From Enchytraeus crypticus (lineage: Eukaryota; Annelida; Clitellata; Enchytraeida; Enchytraeidae), in NCBI GenBank assembly GCA_905160935.1, contig CAJHZI010000559.1, positions 1 through 64,000 of the forward strand: a stretch of 64,000 nucleotides of DNA, in the 5' to 3' direction. A model generated the notes under the pieces. That model had not been told where the DNA came from and did not search any database. It saw nothing but the letters and a program-made list of their open reading frames with translations. Shown piece by piece: positions 52,715 through 63,065 of this stretch. The position numbers were made by a program, and so were the translations under genes. Position 1 is the stretch's first letter; each line of letters starts with the position of its first letter.

Positions 52715-54560
52715 AGTTTTGTACAAACTTTATATAACATACATGTAGGGCCTATGGGTTATTGTTAAGATTTTTCGGTATATTTCATGGTTAGATTTAT
52801 AAATAGAGTTTAAGAACAATGATAGTTGAAAAAAAAGAAATAACATTATTGTCAATTGCAGCCTAATTCATAATATTTTAACACCGTAAATCCTTAATCA
52901 TTCATTACATTCACCTAAATGAATTTGTAACAACTAGAAACAATATTAATTATTCAATATAAAATTTTTAACCTAAAGAAATGTTTTCATATGACTGCTG
53001 AGGTTCATTCTGTAGCAGTCTGACTTCTCTTGTGATCACATTTGTTGGTGTGGCAGTGTTTATTGTAATCTCTAACGTTGCTTCTCATAGATTTTTTGAC
53101 ATTTCCATTTAGTTTAAATAAAATGGTAATAAGTTCTTCAATTACCAATATAAAATTAAATACATTTTGATGATGTGAAAATAAATAGTGTCTGGGAATA
53201 AGTATATTATGCAATGTGAATGCAAAAAGGATTGTATGTAAGTGTTAGTAGGGACTTATAGGTTATAACCTTTATATAAAATCTGGTTATCTGAAATCGC
53301 TCAATTATAACGACTAATTATCACAAGGCTGTCATGACTTATCACTCTAGCCTGTCTGACAGGCGACAAAGTTACAGTCATAGCTCAGCCACACATCATC
53401 GAAACCTTGCTACCTCCCACTACCTCGACGAATGTGTGCTCTACGATTGCTGCAGCTGATGTCGACCTAAACTAAGGCCCGAATTATTGTTTAATATTGA
53501 AATGTGCTCATATCACTGATGCTCATAACCGAAACTACATGTACTTGCAATTAAAATATATTGAGCTTTAACGGAACGAAGAAGACATTGAGCATATAAG
53601 CAGAACTTGCTTATATCTGACGTGTTTATAAGTGGAGTGCACTGTAAATAGAAATGACTAATGTTTCCAAAATAGTCTTTTGGGACCTCTTGTTATGCCT
53701 ATGTTGTAGTCGTTTTATAATTAATATATGCACATGCATCCGGCAATAAGAAAGAACTCTTAACAAAAATTCAAAAGAAAACCACAAATATAAAGATACT
53801 GAAAAGTTTTGGAAGCTAGTGTAGTTCCTTATGAGAAGAAGTGTGGGACTTGAATATTTTTACATTGCCTATGACACGAGAAAGAACAATTTGTAAATAA
53901 CGAAGACAAATTAAAGAGGTTTTAGGAAAAAAATTTAACAGGGAGTTCTAGTAATTAAGTTAACGAATGAACAAGTGCATTAGCTAATACAGTGGCCGAA
54001 TTGATATCAAGTGACCTACTAATTTGACGTAACTGTTGAATATGGAAAAAGGAAATGACTGACTGATGAAATATGTGTTTTAACATTGAGATTTGAAGGA
54101 AAGTAAACCCTCTTTATAGTGAAATGATCATCTATGTTGATATCTATCACCTTTAATGCCACATGTTTAAACCATTAGACAATTTGGACCATTTTCCGTA
54201 TAAACAGTCCAGCAAATGTCCGAGATTTTACTCTCAGATCAGCACGGCTGGGATTCGAATCCACGAGGGTTCAATTTACCTTAGGATCTGTCATTTAAAA
54301 CTTAATGACGTTACCCCTACGCTGTTAAGACATTCAATTATTAATGATCAAAAATTAGGTGCAGAATCTGTGGGAAAATTTAAGACAATATTGTGATAAT
54401 GTCGCTACTTCATTCGAGAGTGCTGTTAGGTACTTCATTAGGAAGACACAGATGTATGACTGCAAGCTTAGCTTTTCACCATAAACACATTTAGTATAGG
54501 CTTTAAAAACTGATTAGATTGAGTGTTTGTTTAATTATTGACTGATTGATTGATCAACAG
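52715..54560. other. FZR1 intron; no further feature recognised
   Basis: A short TGGGATTCGAATCCACGAGG near 54250 has a B-box look but no surrounding tRNA structure. Confidence 0.4.
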
Positions 54561-54662
54561 TATCGACTAACAAACAGTACACCATCTGCCAATGATTCCT
54601 CTCCATATTCTCTCTCTCCCGTGTCCAACAAGAGTCAGAGACTCCTGAGGTCTCCTCGCAAG
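54561..54662 (+). CDS. FZR1: FZR1/Cdh1, SPYSLSP exon
   Basis: 34 codons, phase 0: TGATCAACAG|TATCGA..CGCAAG|GTGTGT. It encodes SSPYSLSPVSNKSQRLLRSP then RK, a block nearly invariant in FZR1 (SPYSLSPVS.KSQ(K/R)LLRSPRK). The donor GTGTGT is weak but GT-AG is kept. It contains SP sites typical of CDK control of Cdh1; control by CDK is known for the family, not shown here. Confidence 0.95.
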
Positions 54663-55200
54663 GTGTGTGACATAGAATGTATACATGTGTATATGTTAAA
54701 CGTTACAGAAAATCTGTGAAATTACGGATGAGGTGAAATCCCTGAAATGTCAGAAAATATACTTGTATATTTTATAATTGTATAATACTTGTGTCTTTCT
54801 GGAAAATTGTGTATTATTAGTAGGTTAGTAATAAGAATATTACTAGCAGAGCACATTGTTAATTTGCATGGCTAAGATATCCATCATCAATGTCATATTT
54901 TTAGATATTTTACGTTATGTTTCCTTCGTGACCCTGAACAATTCCACTTGGCACATGTCTTCAAATGCGAACTGTCGAAAAACTCATTTTCGATTCTCCA
55001 TAAATAGCTTTTCATGTGATTATTATGTAACTATCCCTTGAAATTCGTCACATTTTAAATTCTTTAGTTTTGCTTTTATATTTTGGAAATATGTTGTAGA
55101 TGAATATCTTTATATTCTGATAATACACTATATATTTTTTTATAATAGATATTTAATATTAGTATAGTTGAAAAATGTTAATGTACCTATTAGCGCATTG
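54663..55200. other. FZR1 intron; nothing recognised
   Basis: AT-rich, featureless apart from a weak open frame at 54856-55041. Confidence 0.4.
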
Positions 55201-55209
55201 GCCGTGAAC

Positions 55210-55242
55210 ATATAAATAAATAAATAAATATATATATATATT

Positions 55243-55281
<39 letters not shown>

Positions 55282-55450
55282 ATATATATATACATACATA
55301 CATACATACATGTATGTATGTATGTACATATTATATACATGTATATAATATATAATTATATATGGCAATATATTTAAAATTATATAAATTGTATATAATT
55401 AACAATATATTATATTATTAATAAATTACTATACATATATAATTATATTA
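55210..55450. repeat. AAAT / TA / CATA / TATG microsatellite cluster
   Basis: AAATAAATAAAT, TA runs, CATACATACATA followed at once by TGTATGTATGTA (a palindromic tetranucleotide junction at 55292-55328), then AT-rich sequence leading into an RTE-A fragment. Confidence 0.88.
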
Positions 55451-55454
55451 AAAT

Positions 55455-55715
55455 CTAAAAAGAATACTCAAAAGAAGGTGAAATAGGACGTGGAGTAAGA
55501 CAAGGTTGTTGCATTTCGCCGCTGCTGTTTAGCATTTACGCTGAGGCGATGATGGAAGAATCCATGGAAGACATAGAAGAAGGAATAAAAGTAGGAGGAA
55601 AATTGTTAAAAGATTAAAGATTTTCAGATGATCAAGGAATGGTAGCTGGCAGCGAGACTGGACTGCAGAGATATTGGATAGTCTGAATGAAACGGCATTG
55701 AAATATAGCATGACG
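55455..55715 (+). pseudogene. RTE-A RT fragment
   Basis: EYSKEGEIGRGVRQGCCISP, LLFSIYAEAMMEESMEDIEE, GIKVGGKLLKD, stop, RFSDDQGMVAGSETGL. It carries the RT QGC.SP and DD boxes, the latter with Ser for Ala. Confidence 0.87.
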
Positions 55716-56566
55716 ATTAAATGGAATTTCAGCTTTATCTCTGTCCAATTCTAACCTGAAAGATTTCCCTAATGCTTACAATAATGTCTACTGTAAAATT
55801 TTTCGAATTTTTGATAAAGCATTAGATATAGTAAATACTGCCAGTGGTAATATGACTTTTGGCCATTTGAATTACTCTATCATTATCATAGATATAACTT
55901 CTTACATAAGCTAATTGTAAGAAGTTATTTATATATAAGAGTAAGATAATCTCTGAATGCTTGGATAGCTCTCTAGAATTCTGAATTCTTAATTAAATCA
56001 AGTTTTAAGAGCTATTTGTCCCATTGTTGTAATATAACAATTTTGTGTTGTACAAATTGGTAGGTTTTGTGCACAATTAGTAATTTAAACTATTTGGCAA
56101 TCTAGAAAATGTTTTTCTTGGTTTTGACCTTTTTAATGCAGAAGAGTCGTTTATGGCACATGGTGTAAGAGATAGCCTAGCTGTAAGTGAGAAAGGTAAT
56201 GAAAAAGTATCATGAGTCGGTAGTTATGTTAAACTATGTTGGGCAATATAGAAAATATTAAAATAAAGGTGTTTAATAAAGGTGTCAGATTGTTGATGGA
56301 TTGAATTCTGGTAATGTAATGTGAAACAGACTGTAGGATGTATCATTTATCGACTGTTTGGTTGAACACTAGTGAAAGGAAAAAGAACTTTCTTGGTTTC
56401 TGAAATATGAAAAAGATATTCCTAGAATAACTGTATAGGATTGATAAATCAGATATTCAGCTTTTCTGTATTATTGTTTAACAATATTTTATAGTATAAA
56501 CTGTAATGTGTGTATGCTGTGTCTGTGCATATAGGCCTATCCATACATATATGTCCGTTTGTGTAG

Positions 56567-56722
56567 GCTGTACGCAAGATACCGCGTGTACCATTTAAGG
56601 TATTGGACGCTCCTGAGCTGCAAGATGACTTCTATCTCAATCTCGTTGACTGGTCGTCGCAGAATATCCTTAGTGTCGGCCTTGGCTCTTGTGTCTATCT
56701 GTGGAGTGCTTGTACAAGTCAG
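56567..56722 (+). CDS. FZR1: FZR1/Cdh1, exon entering the WD40 propeller
   Basis: 52 codons, phase 0: TTTGTGTAG|GCTGTA..AGTCAG|GTATCT. The peptide contains RKIPRVPFKVLDAPELQDDF, YLNLVDWSSQNILSVGLGSC and VYLWSACTSQ. FKVLDAP.L.DD(F/Y)YLNL(V/L)DWS and VYLWSA are hallmarks of Cdc20/Cdh1 and form the first blade of the WD40 domain. The RK-AVRK junction with the previous exon is in frame. No later WD40 exon is found before 64000. Confidence 0.97.
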
Positions 56723-56892
56723 GTATCTATTATTGCATTGTTGTATTAATATTTAATTTATTATGATACTAATGCAGCTTCATTTCCAAGTGATACTGCT
56801 ATTACATCATAGTTTTTAATATTATGTATCTACGATGATACTCATCATCACTATTTGTCTCTTATGTTCTGCCCGGTGGAAGGTTTTAAGTA

Positions 56893-57090
56893 CATATTCC
56901 TATTCGCTGTCGCATTGCTTAGATTAACAAGGTAATCCCTTCACAAATGCTATGCCTTCACAAAAGGCTATGCCAGAAATATCCAATGATTCAATTTGCA
57001 ATTAGATTTTAATTCAAATTGCATTTATTTTTGAACTTAAATGCAATTTCTTAAAGCTTGAACGTTAATGTATCCTATAGTATGGGAATA
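56893..57090 (-). mobile_element. SINE3 fragment, degenerate
   Basis: GCATTGCTTAGATTAACAAG, GTAATCCCTTCACAAA and AATGTATCCTATAGTATGGG, with a short inner duplication of the CTTCACAAA segment. Confidence 0.55.
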
Positions 57091-57194
57091 ACGTCATCAC
57101 TTCTTAATTAGCTCATGCAATTTTTTACTGCTCAGCTTGTTTGGAGTAGTTGTACACTGCTCACTTTTTGTAATAACTAACTCATGTATACTTG

Positions 57195-58030
57195 ACTTCG
57201 GAGGCTCATAGTTGTCATTGTCTGATCACAGTGCAATTTTCTGCACATTGCCTGTGGCTATTAACTCCTTTTCTTCTAGAATTATTAAAAGTTATCGTAA
57301 ACTCCCCTCCGTCAATGTTTCTTCATTTTTTGCTGATATTTTGGCTTCATTATACTCCAATCCAACTTCAACTGTTGCTAATTCTACAGAACAATTTCAC
57401 TCTGTGCTTTCATCTTGACAAGCACGCTCGTGTCTTAACTATTTCTTGTCGCTCTAATCCGAGGAAACCCTTAACTTCTGATGAAATTCTTGTACAAAAA
57501 TCCTTACGTTCCCAACTAGAATCTAAATATAAGAGAGATAAGAAAAATCCTCTTGAAATGCAAAGCTCACGATCAAGGCTAATTACATGTACGTTAAACA
57601 ACGTAAGATAGTTGATCATATGATCTCGTCCGCCAAGAGTTCTCACTTTAAGAACTTGATCTTTCAGTATCAAAACTGCCCCAAAAACTTTGAGGAACTC
57701 TTGATTCACTGCTTGATCGCACTATCCCTAAGTCATTTCCATATGCCAATTCTCCTTTTACTCTTGCTAGCAATTTTCTAATTTTTTTTATGACAAAATT
57801 TCCAAACTCTATTCTTCGATACCACCCAGTTCTGAGACTACTTCACATCCATCTATGCCAAATCCACTTCTGCCGTCAAACTTTAAACCTGCTTCTCTTG
57901 AAGAAATCCGAGATCTAATACTCTGTTTTACCGACTCACCTTGCTCGCTAGATGATGTTCCAACCAAACTACTTAAATCTTGCTTTGATTCCCTCCTTCA
58001 CTACCAAACTCCAGTAAGAAAACTACCAAA
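57195..58030 (+). pseudogene. L2B LINE, endonuclease end and RT start
   Basis: SLSDHSAIFCTLPVAINSF, IIKSYRKLPSVNVSSFFADI, then SSAKSSHFKNLIFQYQNCPK and LPSNFKPASLEEIRDLILCF, PCSLDDVPTKLLKSCFDSLL. SDH is the last endonuclease motif. S.DD.PTKLLK marks the start of RT. Many frameshifts. Confidence 0.83.
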
Positions 58031-58039
58031 CTCCAATTA

Positions 58040-58250
58040 GAAAAGCTTTAAAATATAGACTAATAAACAATAAAATGAGGGTAGGAATGGGAAATAAATA
58101 CACATTAATTAAGCAATATAATAATGATATAAGTCAACTAGATACCAAATTCAGTCTTATGCAGGGTGATGTTTATGACTTTGCACTGGATCGTGATAAG
58201 TGGAAGCAGAGGGTTGAGGAGGCTGCTCTGGTGTCCACCGAGTGACGTCG
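58040..58250 (+). pseudogene. Unassigned retroelement C-terminal fragment
   Basis: Open stretch: KMRVGMGNKYTLIKQYNND, MQGDVYDFALDRDKWKQRV, EEAALVSTE, stop. It resembles a LINE C-terminus (A.DR..W) but matches no other copy here. Confidence 0.4.
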
Positions 58251-58460
58251 CGCAGAGTTTATATACTACCAAACTACTTTCCTTCTAGAACTATTAAAAG
58301 TTATCGTAAACTCTCCTCCCTCAAAGTTTCTTCATTTTCTGCTGATATTATGGCTTCTTCATTATACCCCAATCCAACTTCTTCAACTGTTGCCAACTTT
58401 ACAGAACAATTTCACTCTGTGCTTTCGTCTTGACAAGCACACTCCTGTTTTAACTATTTC
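58251..58460 (+). pseudogene. Second copy of the L2B IIKSYRKL segment
   Basis: Repeats 57258-57450 with few changes (CTTCTAGAACTATTAAAAGT, TTCATTTTCTGCTGATATTA, CTTTCGTCTTGACAAGCACA). A 200-bp dispersed duplication about 1 kb downstream of the first. Confidence 0.8.
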
Positions 58461-58554
58461 TTGTAGGTATTTATAGGTATTTGTATTTTTGAATATTGTG
58501 TTGCATATACATTTGTTGTCTTGCTGGAAATAAACATAATATCTATTCTACTCT

Positions 58555-58930
58555 ATTCTAATTGCACAGGCGAAACAGGAGAAAAAACTGCTAACATAAG
58601 GCATTGGGAAACATATAAAGATGAAGATCGTTAAAGCATAGGTGTAGAATAAGTTCTTGAAAAAGTCGGTACAGATAGACAGTTAATAAATGTGTTAAGA
58701 AATAGAAAGATAAACTGGATAGGACATAGTATAAGGGGGATGGTTTGCTAAAGGATGTAATAGAAGGAAGAATGCAAGGGAAAAGAGTTACAGGATGACC
58801 GAGACATGCGATGCTGGATGATCTGTTAACAGATTCATATATAGAGATGAAAGGATAGGCTAAGGATAGAATTGGTTGGAAGAGCTCTATGCCACGAGCC
58901 TGCCGTTAGGCAGTGCACTGAAAGAAGAAG
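58555..58930 (+). pseudogene. RTE-A 3' end
   Basis: ATTGCACAGGCGAAACAGGA, VLEKVGTDRQLINVLRNRKI (frame-corrected), GKRVTG, MLDDLLTDSYIEMKG, then CACGAGCCTGCCGTTAGGCA and GTGCACTGAAAGAAGAAG. No long tail. Confidence 0.82.
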
Positions 58931-59580
58931 ATGTACTTAATGTACATCAATAACTATTTTTATTAAGAATCATTGTTACTGACTTATGTCGGTACTTGCT
59001 TAATGTTATTTAAATTTATAAATTAAAATTTGAAATGTTAAAATTAAGTAGCTAAGTATACAATGTTTGAAGCTCATATCTGGCATTGTCCCCTGACTTC
59101 TGTGTCAATGCTCTGATTATAGTAAAAGTATCAATGCACACTGGAAGAGTCAGGGAAATTGATGCAGTCTGGACAGACTGGACAGTCTGAACTCCCGCCC
59201 AGTTGTAGAAAGTCTCGTCGTACCATCTCAGCCGAAAACTTTCAAGATCGACCTGGTGCAATTGTTAAGTGGAAAAAAATTTGAAATGCAATGTACAAAT
59301 AAAGTCCATTGTGGACGACTCATCGAAGAAGCTTTTTGGCATGAGATTAAAGAGAAGGGAAAGAATACATTATGGCGGTTTTGAACAGAATATGGCAGAT
59401 GTGGCGAGCTTGAACACATGTGGGGTAGACGGAACAATCCACTATGATACTGAGATCAAATTCAATAATTGCAGAACCTTGTAGAGAACATTCCTGTCTC
59501 ACAAGTCATGTTATTTGTGCTAGTGTCCTGATGGGCTCAATGCAGTTAACGTAGGTGGGTGTATCAAGTGCAGTTCTGTG
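58931..59580. other. Unassigned; coding-like patch at about 59200-59490
   Basis: Two plus-strand frames overlap here: MEKNLKCNVQIKSIVDDSSK.. (71 codons from 59269) and LVQLLSGKKFEMQCTNKVHC... I recognise neither. It may be a decayed pseudogene. Confidence 0.3.
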
Positions 59581-60955
59581 CAGGGTTGGGTTTTTGCCAT
59601 GGCAAAAGAGGTTTTTGCCAGGACAGTGGCAAAAACCGGTAAAAACCATGTCAAAAACCGGCAAAAACTGGTAAAAGCCGTCTAAAACACCAAGACTGGA
59701 ATAAAAATATTTTATGCTTATAAATGCATTATATCGTTTACAACATACACTTTAGAAATTAAATTTGATGTTTGAAATGTTAACAATGTAATATCAATTT
59801 GCCACTCACCTTAAATATAAAACAAAAACTAATTCTTTAGAACTTGCTTCACAGTATTTAAAATTCTACGTTACTGTAACTTAACTAGCTTGTTAACTCA
59901 GAAATTACTGCTAATTATATTAATTATAGAACAGCTTAGACTCTTAACAGATTTTTGTTTGCAGTTCTATAATTTTTATCAGTTTTACTACTGTCAATGA
60001 GTGTAGTTTCAAACTTGCTGAGTAGTATTGCTTCTAATCGCTGTCAATCCCGCTGAAACCTTCTTCAGTGTTTGTGTCACTTGTTAAACCTCTATCAACT
60101 GTTTTAGTGTTGCCATATTCATACAAAAAATCTTCTTCAGTATTGTCAACACCATCAACATGTCGAGATTTATCAGGGTTGTGTAGCATTGTATAGCAGA
60201 AAACTAGCTTGGCAACAGTCTCTTGTACAAGACAGTTACAAATTTTGCTATGTATCCAACCAAAGTTAGAGAAGATGCGCTCGATGGCTGATGAGCTGCA
60301 AGGAGCTGAAAGCAAGAGAACTGCTAGAGATGTTAACAGAGTCTCTGGTGAATCTACAGTAGAGTCCTTGCATAGCAGTGCTCCTTTCCACCAAATAGTT
60401 GGCTGCAAGGAACTCAGTACTGCATCTGATAAGAAAAATGTCTGAAATGGTAATGATTTAGTTTCATATGCTATCACTAGAGGTAGTAATGCTGGATTCA
60501 AGTCTAAGAGCCACTGTCTGGTGTTTTCCTTGTAGGTGATGTTCAATTTCTCACCCATATACTGCGGATGTAGTGTATAAGCAAGACAATGGAATGTTTC
60601 AATCACTTGATCAAGTCTCTATTGAATGATTGCTCGATGTGGTTGCAAACTTATTCAAAAGTGAAAACTATTCATGACAAGCTTCTGCTAAACTCGCTTT
60701 GTAATCTTTCCAGAGCTGCAGCAACTGGTCGAAGCATTGATATCAAGTCCTTCGTTTGTCTGTAAAGGTTGAAATCATTGACTAGGTGACAAATTCTTGG
60801 TTCAATTTCTTGTTCATGCTCTTCTGCAATAATGATATTAAGCTTGTCGATTGCAAAGAAATGTGTCAATACATGTCAGCCGACTATTCCATCTGATGTC
60901 ACCAGGTAGCTGAGGCTTCACTGAAAGTGGATACTCTTTCAACCATGCATCAGGG
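59581..60955 (-). pseudogene. hAT transposase C-terminal half and one terminus
   Basis: The left terminus CAGGGTTGGG at 59581 is of hAT type and is followed by subterminal GGTTTTTGCC / GGCAAAAACCGG repeats. On the minus strand: KPQLPGDIRWNSRLTCIDTF (near 60900), EIEPRICHLVNDFNLYRQTK, MLRPVAAALERLQSE, then LNPALLPLVIAYETKSLPFQ, and LSAPCSSSAIERIFSNFGWI with HSKICNCLVQETVAKLVF, the hAT dimerisation region. The N-terminal half is absent; at about 60955 the sequence passes into an unrelated block. Confidence 0.88.
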
Positions 60956-61239
60956 GCATGATGGTTCGCCGATCGGGTTCTGCGACTGGTGTCCCATGAA
61001 CGTGGGGCGCCTCACTGGGGAGTCAACACTCGCAGTGGCCAGGCTCGAGAGCTGAGGCCCTGCTCCTCGCAGAGGTTTGTAGGTCGAGGAGTGCTGTGGA
61101 GGCTGGGAGCCAGATGATCCTGGTGAGCTCACAGTGAACCCGATATGCTGTCGATCAAAGCTCTGATGTTGTTGTTGTTGGTTGTTGCTTCTGGAGATTG
61201 AAATGAATGAATCTGAGGCCTCCACGACTGCATCTTCTT
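60956..61239 (-). other. Gln/Ser/Pro-rich open frame, unassigned
   Basis: About 90 codons on the minus strand: ISRSNNQQQQHQSFDRQ, VSSPGSSGSQPPQHSSTYKP. It is in a different frame from the two larger frames upstream. Low complexity, no family recognised. Confidence 0.35.
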
Positions 61240-61799
61240 CTTCTGTTTCTTATGAAGTGTCTGACGGTCGTGATTATCGATTTGAACATGCTTCTCATGC
61301 TGTTTACAATGATCTTCAGCACTGTGTTGTTTATGATAATCTTCAGCACCGTGCAGTTCATGATGTTTTTCAGTACCGAGCTGTTCAAGATGATCTTCCG
61401 CACCGTGCTATTCATGATGATCTTCAGTACCGAGCTGTTCATAATGATCTTCAGCATCGAGCTGTTCATGATTATCTTCAGCACCGTGCTGTTCATGATG
61501 ATCTTCAGCACCGTGCTGTTCGTTATCAGCACAATGTTGTTCATGATGTATGTCGGCGCTATATTGTTCAAGATGAACTTTAGCGCCATGCTGATAAGGG
61601 TCGCTGCCATAGGCTTCATCATAAAATATCTCGACGTCTACTACCTCTCCCTCCACTGACGTCTCATCGTGCTGAATGATATAATGAACATGATGATCAT
61701 GTACGCGTTCGATGTTGTCAAGTACGTCTTCATCACACTGTTCGTCTGAAACCATCACTCCTTCCATCAGCAAGTCACATTCTGCCTCGTTATCAGCTG
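61240..61799 (-). CDS. Acidic/His-rich repeat protein segment (likely continuation of 61800-63065)
   Basis: The minus-strand frame begins before 61773 (reading ..DELFEGDDPPHELPVTADNE..), then EQCDEDVLDNIERVHDHHVH and a run of nine-residue repeats of the type EQHGAEDHH. One repeat at about 61407 has TAG in place of CAG; past it the same frame continues with EQLGTEKHHELHGAEDY to about 61240. It is out of frame with 61800-63065 but overlaps its last 30 codons, so one frameshift near 61850, or splicing, would join them. Confidence 0.45.
61300..61560. repeat. 27-bp coding minisatellite
   Basis: About nine or ten imperfect copies of a 27-bp unit (CATGATGATCTTCAGCACCG then TGCTGTT on the plus strand). 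The period is a multiple of three, so both strands stay open. Confidence 0.9.
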
Positions 61800-63065
61800 T
61801 TACAGGCAGCTCATGAGGTGGATCATCCCCTTCGAATAATTCGTCTCGTACGAGATGGCATTCACTTGCAGTGCCGCCTCCCCAGTCTCATCATCTCCCG
61901 GTGATTTATTCTCATCACCACCCTTAACGACAAGCTTCTTTTCACTTAGTTTGACGTCTAGGAATTTATCTCTCCTACAATCACGCTTCACTTTAATCGT
62001 AGACGCATAGGCTCGAATGGAAGGTAATGGCGTAGTAAGGAGCGCCAGCTTTGCGCTTGACTTTAGTTCTTGCTCTATTTCGTCCAGATCTCTATAGGTG
62101 TGGCCCACAGCAATGCTCGCAGTAGGAGTGAGACGAACAACACTCGATGGATGACAGTAGTAAGTGTCCGGTTTAGGAACCTTCTCCGCGTAGTATCTTG
62201 AATAAGATTTGGACAAATGAAATACATAATATCCATAACCATGACCATTCAGAGGCACCAGCGCCGATCCCTGCTGAGTCCCAAAGGTATTGATAATCGG
62301 CACTGCGATGTGATGGAAGTTCTGCACTGAGTCAAAACTACATTTCAATACTGGCGAAACACTACCACTGCACAGAACTCTCGAGGTCAGCAGCATCAGC
62401 AAATCCACGTCGTAGCTGACTTCGTAAGCGATAGCTGAAGGTTTGTACAGCGACATATTCCCTATTGATGATGTAGAACATCGAGGTAATGCAATGTTAT
62501 CGATGTTGAGGGGCTCAAAGAGTTTAGGGACTTCAGGCGACAACACGCGACGTTTGAAATTTGTTTGTGATTTGCCACCCAAGACACAAATTTCAGCAGA
62601 ACGCGGACATATAGTTCTACCTTTAAATACTTCTACTTTCTTCTTCTTCAGCCCCGCCACCCAACTCACTCCATTAGCAATCTGATGATTGTGGGAAGCA
62701 GAACAATGCAAAGGTTTACCGGGTGTGTCGAGAGTAGAGCCGGTGAACCCGTACAGATCCTTGACATATGAGATCCCAGGGATGTAGGGTAGATTTATGA
62801 GAGGACTGATGGCCACCGAGTTACGATACTCAAGAAGAAAACTGCGGTCATACATAAGGATCTTACTTGATTCAGACGATTTTATTCCTGAAAATGATGA
62901 TTTTTCAACCGATGAGTTCTCTAGGATCTTTCCCTCAGGCTCTTCATTTGTCTTAGGGTCTGTGACTATAAAGTTCAATGCCTTTGTAGGCTTCTGTTTT
63001 CTCATGTCATGAGTCTCGTAAACCTCTTTAACCTTAGATTCCGGAAGTTGTTTACGCTTCCTTAG
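61800..63065 (-). CDS. Unassigned open frame in frame with the upstream nuclease ORF
   Basis: 421 codons open on the minus strand, directly after a single TAA (63066-63068) that ends the nuclease-tail frame; the first ATG is at 63005. Features seen: a basic/charged N-terminus (LRKRKQLPESKVKE, MRKQKPTKAL), a middle with HHIAVPIINTFGTQQGSALV and GHGYGYYVFHLSKSYSRYYA, then a KR-rich stretch (TIKVKRDCRRDKF) and an acidic end (GGDENKSPGDDETGE). No transmembrane segment, zinc finger or known catalytic motif is evident. More GC-rich than flanking DNA. I cannot assign a family. Confidence 0.55.
   Translation of the reverse strand, partial: LRKRKQLPESKVKEVYETHDMRKQKPTKALNFIVTDPKTNEEPEGKILENSSVEKSSFSGIKSSESSKILMYDRSFLLEYRNSVAISPLINLPYIPGISYVKDLYGFTGSTLDTPGKPLHCSASHNHQIANGVSWVAGLKKKKVEVFKGRTICPRSAEICVLGGKSQTNFKRRVLSPEVPKLFEPLNIDNIALPRCSTSSIGNMSLYKPSAIAYEVSYDVDLLMLLTSRVLCSGSVSPVLKCSFDSVQNFHHIAVPIINTFGTQQGSALVPLNGHGYGYYVFHLSKSYSRYYAEKVPKPDTYYCHPSSVVRLTPTASIAVGHTYRDLDEIEQELKSSAKLALLTTPLPSIRAYASTIKVKRDCRRDKFLDVKLSEKKLVVKGGDENKSPGDDETGEAALQVNAISYETNYSKGMIHLMSCL

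Noticed and set aside
61182-61659. Plus-strand frames over the coding minisatellite
   Set aside because: A 27-bp period keeps both strands open; the minus strand continues from a larger ORF and has the more protein-like acidic composition.
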